A DNA stretch of 64,000 nucleotides. Origin: an uncultured Pseudomonas sp. Its GTDB lineage: Bacteria; Pseudomonadota; Gammaproteobacteria; Pseudomonadales; Pseudomonadaceae. Below are positions 60,150 to 64,000 of this stretch, piece after piece. How positions within the stretch are numbered: position 1 is the stretch's first letter; every line of letters starts with the position of its first letter. A program made the position numbers and the translations under genes. Under the pieces are notes generated by a model that was not told the DNA's origin, did no database searches, and saw only the letters and a program-made list of their open reading frames with translations. The stretch spans positions 1 through 64,000 of the forward strand of contig NZ_CAMPHI010000015.1 in NCBI RefSeq assembly GCF_946885955.1, read 5' to 3'.

Positions 60150-61646
60150 ATGCCAATCGATCTATCTGCCACGCTACCGGCCGCATTGCTCGGTCTGATC
60201 GTCGCGGGCCTACCGCTGCTGTTGTGGATCTGGTCGCTGCTACGGCGGGTCGCCAGCCTGCAACTCGACTGCGGCTTGCTGCAGGAGCGTCTGAGCAGTG
60301 CGCAACTGGCTCAGGCCGGCCTCGGCGCGCAGCTTGACGATTGCCGTCAGGAGATCGCCGAGGTCCTCGAAATCAAGGCGGATCAGCAAGCCGAGCTGGC
60401 GGCATTGCGCCGCGAGACGGAATTGCTGCAGCACGAACGCCTGATCGCCCGCGAGAGCGCTCAGGCCTGGCACCTCGAGCGCGAGCAGCAGGAAGCCGAA
60501 TTGCGCCGCCTGGGTGCCGAGCGCGCGGCCTTGAGCGCCGAGTTGCGCGAACAGCAGGACAGCCACCAGCAACGCTTGAACGACCTGCAGGGATCGCGCG
60601 ATGAACTGCGGGCGCAGTTCGCCGAACTGGCCGGGAAAATCTTCGACGAGCGCGAACAGCGCTTTGCCGAAACCAGCCAGCAGCGCCTGGGGCAGTTACT
60701 CGACCCGCTCAAGGAACGCATCCAGTCGTTCGAAAAGCGTGTCGAGGAAAGCTACCAGCAGGAAGCCCGCGAGCGCTTCTCCCTGGGCAAGGAACTGGAG
60801 CGCCTGCAGCAGCTCAACCAGCGCCTGGGCGACGAGGCGACCAATCTGACACGCGCGCTGCAAGGGCAGAAGGTCCAGGGTAACTGGGGCGAGCTGGTGC
60901 TGGAACGGGTGCTGGAGCATGCTGGCCTGCAGAACGGCCGCGAGTATCAGACCCAGGTCAGCCTGAGAAGCGCGGATGGCGAACGCTTCCAGCCGGACGT
61001 GGTAATCCAGCTGCCGGGCGACAAGCAGGTGGTGGTGGACGCCAAGGTCAGCCTGACGGCTTATCAACAATCCGTAGTGGCCGAAACCGACGGCGAGCGC
61101 CAGCAGGCATTGAAGCAGCATGTGCTGTCGTTACGTAGCCACCTCAAGGGCCTGTCGCTGAAGGACTATCAACGCCTGGAAGGGCTGCACAGCCTGGATT
61201 TCGTGTTGTTGTTCGTGCCGATCGAAGCAGCCTTCGCGGCTGCCTTGCAAACCGATGCCGGGCTGTTTCAGGAGGCGTTCGAACAGAATATCGTGATCGT
61301 CAGCCCGACAACCTTGCTCGTCACCTTGCGGGTGATCGACAGCCTCTGGCGCCAGGAGCGGCAGAGCCAGAACGCCCGCGAGATCGCGGAGCGGGCGGGG
61401 GCCCTGTACGACAAGTTCGTCGCCTTTATTCAGGACCTCGACGAAATCGGTGCGCGCCTGCAGCAGCTGGACAAAGCCTACGCCGCCGCGCGCAACAAAC
61501 TCAGTGATGGCCGCGGCAATATCGTCAGCCGGGTCGAGAACCTCAAGCTGCTCGGTGCCCGCGCCAGCAAGAGCCTGCCCAATGAAGTACTGGAGCGTGC
61601 CGCCGGCATGCCGCATTTCGAGGACAGTCCCGGCGACGAGCCGTAG
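60150..61646 (+). CDS. rmuC: DNA recombination protein RmuC
   Basis: A 498-residue protein with an N-terminal membrane helix (about 9-30), a long coiled coil at about 35-230 and the RmuC nuclease-like domain at about 240-460 (VQGNWGELVLERVLEHAGL, VVDAKVSLTAYQ). RmuC limits recombination at inverted repeats, reported in E. coli. The stop is followed 9 bp later by repeat copy 3. Confidence 0.93.
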   Translation: MPIDLSATLPAALLGLIVAGLPLLLWIWSLLRRVASLQLDCGLLQERLSSAQLAQAGLGAQLDDCRQEIAEVLEIKADQQAELAALRRETELLQHERLIARESAQAWHLEREQQEAELRRLGAERAALSAELREQQDSHQQRLNDLQGSRDELRAQFAELAGKIFDEREQRFAETSQQRLGQLLDPLKERIQSFEKRVEESYQQEARERFSLGKELERLQQLNQRLGDEATNLTRALQGQKVQGNWGELVLERVLEHAGLQNGREYQTQVSLRSADGERFQPDVVIQLPGDKQVVVDAKVSLTAYQQSVVAETDGERQQALKQHVLSLRSHLKGLSLKDYQRLEGLHSLDFVLLFVPIEAAFAAALQTDAGLFQEAFEQNIVIVSPTTLLVTLRVIDSLWRQERQSQNAREIAERAGALYDKFVAFIQDLDEIGARLQQLDKAYAAARNKLSDGRGNIVSRVENLKLLGARASKSLPNEVLERAAGMPHFEDSPGDEP

Positions 61647-61655
61647 CCCGAGCGC

Positions 61656-61960
61656 TAACAGGCCGTTGAAAAACTACCTACCTTGGCCCTCTTGATAAAA
61701 GAGAGGAGGCGTTAAAAACGGCCTCGGCAAGCCGCTTGCGGCTAACGCCCTTCAGCGCGGCCCGAAAGGCGAGCGAAGCGAGGAATGCTTATTTACAGCC
61801 AGTAAACTCGCGTGCGAGCCCAGTCCGCTTGATTCGCTACGCTCACCCTGCGGGCCAGCCGTTGGCTGTTACTTCGCTGCGCTACGGTTCTCGCCTGTTT
61901 TTGTGGGGACGCCTGGTCCTTGTCTTGCCGGTCTCGCCTAGGTTTTTCAACAGCCCGCTA
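61656..61960. repeat. Inverted-repeat element, copy 3 (long form)
   Basis: 305 bp with TA at both borders. The left end is TA-ACAGGCCGTTGAAAAAC and the right end GTTTTTCAACAGCCCGC-TA. The centre (about 61815-61900) is almost the reverse complement of copy 1. It contains extra sequence at 61720-61790 not in copy 1. Its final CTA forms the stop codon of the DUF4010 gene. Confidence 0.85.
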
Positions 61961-63214
61961 GGGCGCGTACAGCAGCGCCAAGCCCGCCACTAAGCCCGCG
62001 GCCATGATCGGCAGGCAGCGCAACGCCAGTTGGCGTCCGCCGATTAGGGCGATCAGCGCGCCTTTCACCAGGCTATTGCTCAGCACCGCGAGAAAGATGC
62101 CCTGCACCGCTACCTCGGTGCTCAGGTCGGCATTGGCGCTGCGCGCCAACGACAGGGTGATCGCATCCACATCGGTCAGCCCCGAGAGCAGCGCCACCAG
62201 GTACACGCCGACATCGCCGAGCCAGTGGCGTGCGGCTTCCACCAGAAACAGAATCAGCAGCAACAGCGCACCGAAGCGCAGCGCCGGTCCCAGCTCGAAG
62301 GGGTTTTTCAGCGGCGGTTCGGCGTTTTCCTCGGTCTGCCGGCTGGCAATCCGGTAATACATCAGCGCGCCGGCGGCGTAGAACGCTGCCGTCACCGCCA
62401 GCGGTCCGAGCAATTGCGGCAGCAGGCTGGCGTTGATCAGGCCGACCTCGAGCAGTACCCGCGGAAACATCAGTGTCGAAGTCGCCAGCAAGCCACAGGC
62501 GAGCAGTGCCTGTAGCTGGCGGCCGTGGTTGAGCCGCGCCAGGCTGATGGTCATCGCAGTGGACGAGACGGTGCCGCCGAGCAGCGCGGTGATCAGCAGG
62601 CCGTGACGGGTGCCGACCGCGCGGATCGCCACATAGGCGGCGAAACCGATACCGGCGATCAGCACCACCATCCACCAGATGACGAAGGGGTTGAATACCT
62701 GCCAGGGGCCGTAACCCCGGTCGGGCAGGGCCGGCAGCAGTACCAGGGAGATGAACAGCAACTTTAGGGTGGCCGATAGTTCGGCCTCGCTGAGGCGCCT
62801 CAGCACCGCATGCAGCGACTGCTTCAGGCTTAGCAACAGGGCCACCGCGACCGCGCCGGCAGCGGCCAGCGGCGGGTGTCCGGAGACTGCGAGGCTGCCG
62901 AGGGTGAAGGTGATCAGCATGGCGACTTCGCTGGTCAGGCCCTTGTCGCCGCTTTGCAACAGGTCGCCGAAATAGGAGGCCAGCACTAGGGCGGCGAAAC
63001 CGCCGAACACCACGGCCCAGGCCGCCACGCCGAAATGCTCGCCTAGCAGCATGGCGAAACCGCCGAGCAGGGCGCTAAGGCCGAAGGTGCGGATGCCCGC
63101 GGCAAAATGCCCGTCCTCGGTGTTGCGTTCCTGCCAGCCGCGTTCGGCGCCGATCAACAGGCCGGCGGCCAGGGCACTGGCGAAATTCAGTAGGGTATCC
63201 AGGGCTTCGGGCAT
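61958..63214 (-). CDS. MgtC/SapB and DUF4010 membrane protein
   Basis: A 418-residue inner-membrane protein with about 12 helices. The N-terminal MgtC-like motif LLIGAERGWQERN is followed by the DUF4010 region (LPDRGYGPWQVFNPFVIWWM, GLTDVDAITLSLA). Function is unknown; MgtC-domain proteins aid growth at low magnesium or within hosts. The ATG at 63214 is spaced five bases from AAGGA; an earlier ATG overlaps it. The stop TAG comes from repeat copy 3, so the original C terminus may have been altered. Confidence 0.87.
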   Translation of the reverse strand: MPEALDTLLNFASALAAGLLIGAERGWQERNTEDGHFAAGIRTFGLSALLGGFAMLLGEHFGVAAWAVVFGGFAALVLASYFGDLLQSGDKGLTSEVAMLITFTLGSLAVSGHPPLAAAGAVAVALLLSLKQSLHAVLRRLSEAELSATLKLLFISLVLLPALPDRGYGPWQVFNPFVIWWMVVLIAGIGFAAYVAIRAVGTRHGLLITALLGGTVSSTAMTISLARLNHGRQLQALLACGLLATSTLMFPRVLLEVGLINASLLPQLLGPLAVTAAFYAAGALMYYRIASRQTEENAEPPLKNPFELGPALRFGALLLLILFLVEAARHWLGDVGVYLVALLSGLTDVDAITLSLARSANADLSTEVAVQGIFLAVLSNSLVKGALIALIGGRQLALRCLPIMAAGLVAGLALLYAP

Positions 63215-63377
63215 GGGCATCCTTGGCGGGGCGGGTTGTTGGCAGTCTAACCAGTCGGCGCTCCCGGTGTGTTGCGGCAGGTCAGTGGGCGAGCGTCGCG
63301 GCTACCGGCAAGCGCAGCTGCGGCGGAGTGCCCGCCCAGCCGCTGCCATGTTTGCATCGGTGCTTGTGGGAGCGTTC

Positions 63378-64000
63378 CTAACGCAGCTTCAGATGCCGAC
63401 TCACCAGCGCGCGCAAGGCAGCCGGCTTGACCGGCTTGGCCAGGTAGTCGAGGCCCGCCGCATGAACCTGGGCGATCAGTTCGGGACGCCCATCCGCGCT
63501 GATCACCACGCCAGGCACTGGCTCGCCCAGACGGGTACGCAGCCAGGCCATCAGCTCGGTGCCGGTGTCGCCGTCGTCGAGGTGATAATCCACCAGCGCC
63601 AGGTGTGGGCGCACGTCTTCGCTCAGCAGGTGTTCGCATTCGAGGCGGTTGCGCGCGGTCCAGACCTGACAACCCCAGCGTGAAAGCAGGCTGTGCATGC
63701 CGGTGAGGATGCTGTCTTCGTTGTCGATGCACAAAACCTGGCTGCCGGTCAGCGGCAACTCCGCCGGCTGGCTGGCGACATGCCGGGTCTGCGGTAGCGA
63801 CTTGCGCGCCAGGGGAACGCGCACGCTGAACACGCTGCCCTTGCCTGGCCAGGAACGCACCTGCAGTTTGTGTTCAAGCACCCGGCACAGGCCATCGGCG
63901 ATCGCCAGGCCCAGGCCGAGGCCTTTTTCCGCGCGGGTCTGGTGGCTGTCGAGGCGTTTGAACTCCTCGAATATCACCTTGAGCTTGTCCGCCGGGATAC
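63378..64000 (-). CDS. Hybrid sensor histidine kinase/response regulator, C-terminal part
   Basis: Partial gene running off the right edge. The visible part starts in the ATPase domain (IPADKLKVIFEEFKRLD, then G2 box GLGLGLAIADGL) and continues into a receiver domain of about 120 residues with the phosphoacceptor Asp in LALVDYHLDD, a switch residue in VISADG and the conserved Lys in YLAKPVKP. The remaining sensor part lies beyond the window. It resembles the PAS-hybrid kinases common in Pseudomonas. Confidence 0.88.
   Translation of the reverse strand, partial: IPADKLKVIFEEFKRLDSHQTRAEKGLGLGLAIADGLCRVLEHKLQVRSWPGKGSVFSVRVPLARKSLPQTRHVASQPAELPLTGSQVLCIDNEDSILTGMHSLLSRWGCQVWTARNRLECEHLLSEDVRPHLALVDYHLDDGDTGTELMAWLRTRLGEPVPGVVISADGRPELIAQVHAAGLDYLAKPVKPAALRALVSRHLKLR

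Overview
The window is a stretch of Pseudomonas chromosome. It is GC-rich and densely coded on both strands, with many four-base start/stop overlaps. Gene families and order around 18.5-35 kb (rapA, small ORF, AlkB-like, DUF1993, phaJ, hydrolase, fadD2, fadD1, small ORF, hrpA) match, from memory, the PA3297-PA3308 neighbourhood of P. aeruginosa. The chromosomal-type integron at the left edge and the abundant REP-like palindromes also fit Pseudomonas. No tRNA, rRNA, CRISPR array or prophage was seen.

Layout. 0-1.5 kb: end of an integron, with the first cassette gene on the minus strand, a GTTAGGC cassette junction, a LexA-box promoter and an integrase gene whose catalytic tyrosine codon reads histidine. 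1.5-5 kb: four-gene PhnDCEE-type oxyanion ABC transporter. 5-7 kb: tartronate-semialdehyde-reductase/hydroxypyruvate-isomerase pair. 6.8-18 kb: a signalling-rich stretch with an NMT1-GGDEF sensor, a large tubulin/FtsZ-superfamily protein, an MFS carrier, a GAF-HD-GYP protein, and an operon of CHASE2 nucleotidyl cyclase, SH3-like protein and M48 protease. 18-35 kb: RapA, an AlkB-like dioxygenase, a 38-residue CcoM-like oxidase subunit behind two ANR/FNR-type boxes, the PhaJ/hydrolase pair, two FadD acyl-CoA ligases and HrpA. 35-36 kb: a five-unit 138-bp tandem repeat. 36-50 kb: an Lrp-type regulator facing an EamA exporter, a sorbosone-dehydrogenase-like lipoprotein, signal peptidase, GST, HIT protein, a LysR/SDR divergent pair, and trehalase plus antiporter. 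50-64 kb: FAD monooxygenase, a periplasmic lipin-like HAD protein, LysE exporter, the YdbH-YnbE-YdbL intermembrane lipid bridge, RmuC, an MgtC/DUF4010 membrane protein and the end of a hybrid histidine kinase.

Three copies of one short inverted-repeat element (1457-1720, 8459-8604, 61656-61960) share TA-bordered ends of the type GCAGGCCGTTGAAAA. One supplies the intI stop codon, one supplies the stop of the DUF4010 gene, and one lies 18 bp upstream of the GGDEF start. A REP-type palindrome sits in frame inside hrpA. The least explained gene is the stand-alone tubulin-like protein (8718-10973), flanked within 11 kb by three second-messenger enzymes of different kinds. All functions are inferred from sequence alone.
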